64,000 nt of DNA from Pseudoips prasinana (taxonomy: Eukaryota; Arthropoda; Insecta; Lepidoptera; Nolidae), in the NCBI GenBank assembly GCA_951640165.1, contig OX621238.1:31458001-31522000 (forward strand), written 5' to 3'. Position numbers and translations under genes: made by a program. How positions within the stretch are numbered: position 1 is the first letter of the stretch; the number at the start of each line of letters is the position of its first letter. The notes beneath the pieces were generated by a model. It saw only the letters and a list, made by a program, of their open reading frames with translations. It searched no databases and had not been told where the DNA came from. This document shows positions 63,908 to 64,000 of this stretch, piece by piece.

Positions 63908-64000
63908 TTAGCTGTGCCCCGCGGTTTTACCCGCGTTAAACTTTATAAATTGTCACAGCTCCTCCCCGTAGGTGATAGCGTGATAATATGTAGCCTATAT
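63908..64000 (-). mobile_element. Helitron-like non-autonomous element (copy 7, cut by the window end)
   Basis: Starts ttagctgtgccccgcggttt and tacccgcgttaaac, the inverted 3' terminus of the family, 22 bases after gene C exon 34. Confidence 0.6.

Noticed and set aside
1..64000. CRISPR array, operons or other bacterial features
   Set aside because: The window is eukaryotic: spliced genes, poly(A) signals and eukaryotic transposons. No regularly spaced repeat-spacer structure is present.

Overview
This is nuclear DNA from an insect, most likely a moth or butterfly. It is AT-rich, with short GT-AG exons separated by introns full of repeats. The repeats are of kinds I associate with Lepidoptera: Helitron-like elements ending in a GC hairpin plus CTAG, RTE-type LINE tails ending in (GAT)n, R1-clade LINE 3' ends, tRNA-like SINEs, and short inverted-repeat elements flanked by TA. 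The species cannot be named from sequence alone.

Three host genes lie head to tail on the + strand. Gene A (9655-11695, 5' end not found) encodes a Ser/Lys-rich protein and ends in an eight-codon last exon followed by AATAAA. Gene B (18468-20021) has four exons and encodes a 234-residue Lys-rich protein. Gene C starts at 20334, only 312 bases after the gene B stop, and runs off the right end. I could chain 34 exons of gene C. Every junction I read is phase 1, every internal exon is a multiple of three (60-246 nt), and the reading frame stays open for 4,060 coding nucleotides. Two further phase-1 exons are plausible. The predicted protein is Ser/Thr-rich and mostly low-complexity, with a small Cys/basic module (exons 11-13) and scattered Cys pairs. 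I do not recognise it. It is the most interesting object in the window.

Region by region: 1-9.6 kb is intergenic repeat mosaic (R1-like and other LINE 3' ends, a 3 x 120 bp array carrying GCCAT motifs and a CACGTG box, and a SINE-bearing tandem duplication). 9.6-11.8 kb is gene A. 11.8-18.4 kb is repeats plus one unrecognised ORF. 18.4-20.1 kb is gene B. 20.3-63.9 kb is gene C with its TE-filled introns. Two introns of gene C hold apparently intact DNA transposons: a piggyBac-like element with TTAA target duplications (42163-44611) and a Tc1-like element on the minus strand (60728-62349). The latter ends 38 bases upstream of a gene C 3' splice site.

The repeats show three processes at work: 5'-end foldbacks on two R1-like insertions, inverted LINE halves around 39.2-40.8 kb, and nested insertions (for example 32.1 kb and 63.1 kb). 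All exon calls come from reading splice sites and frames by eye. Transcript data would settle them.
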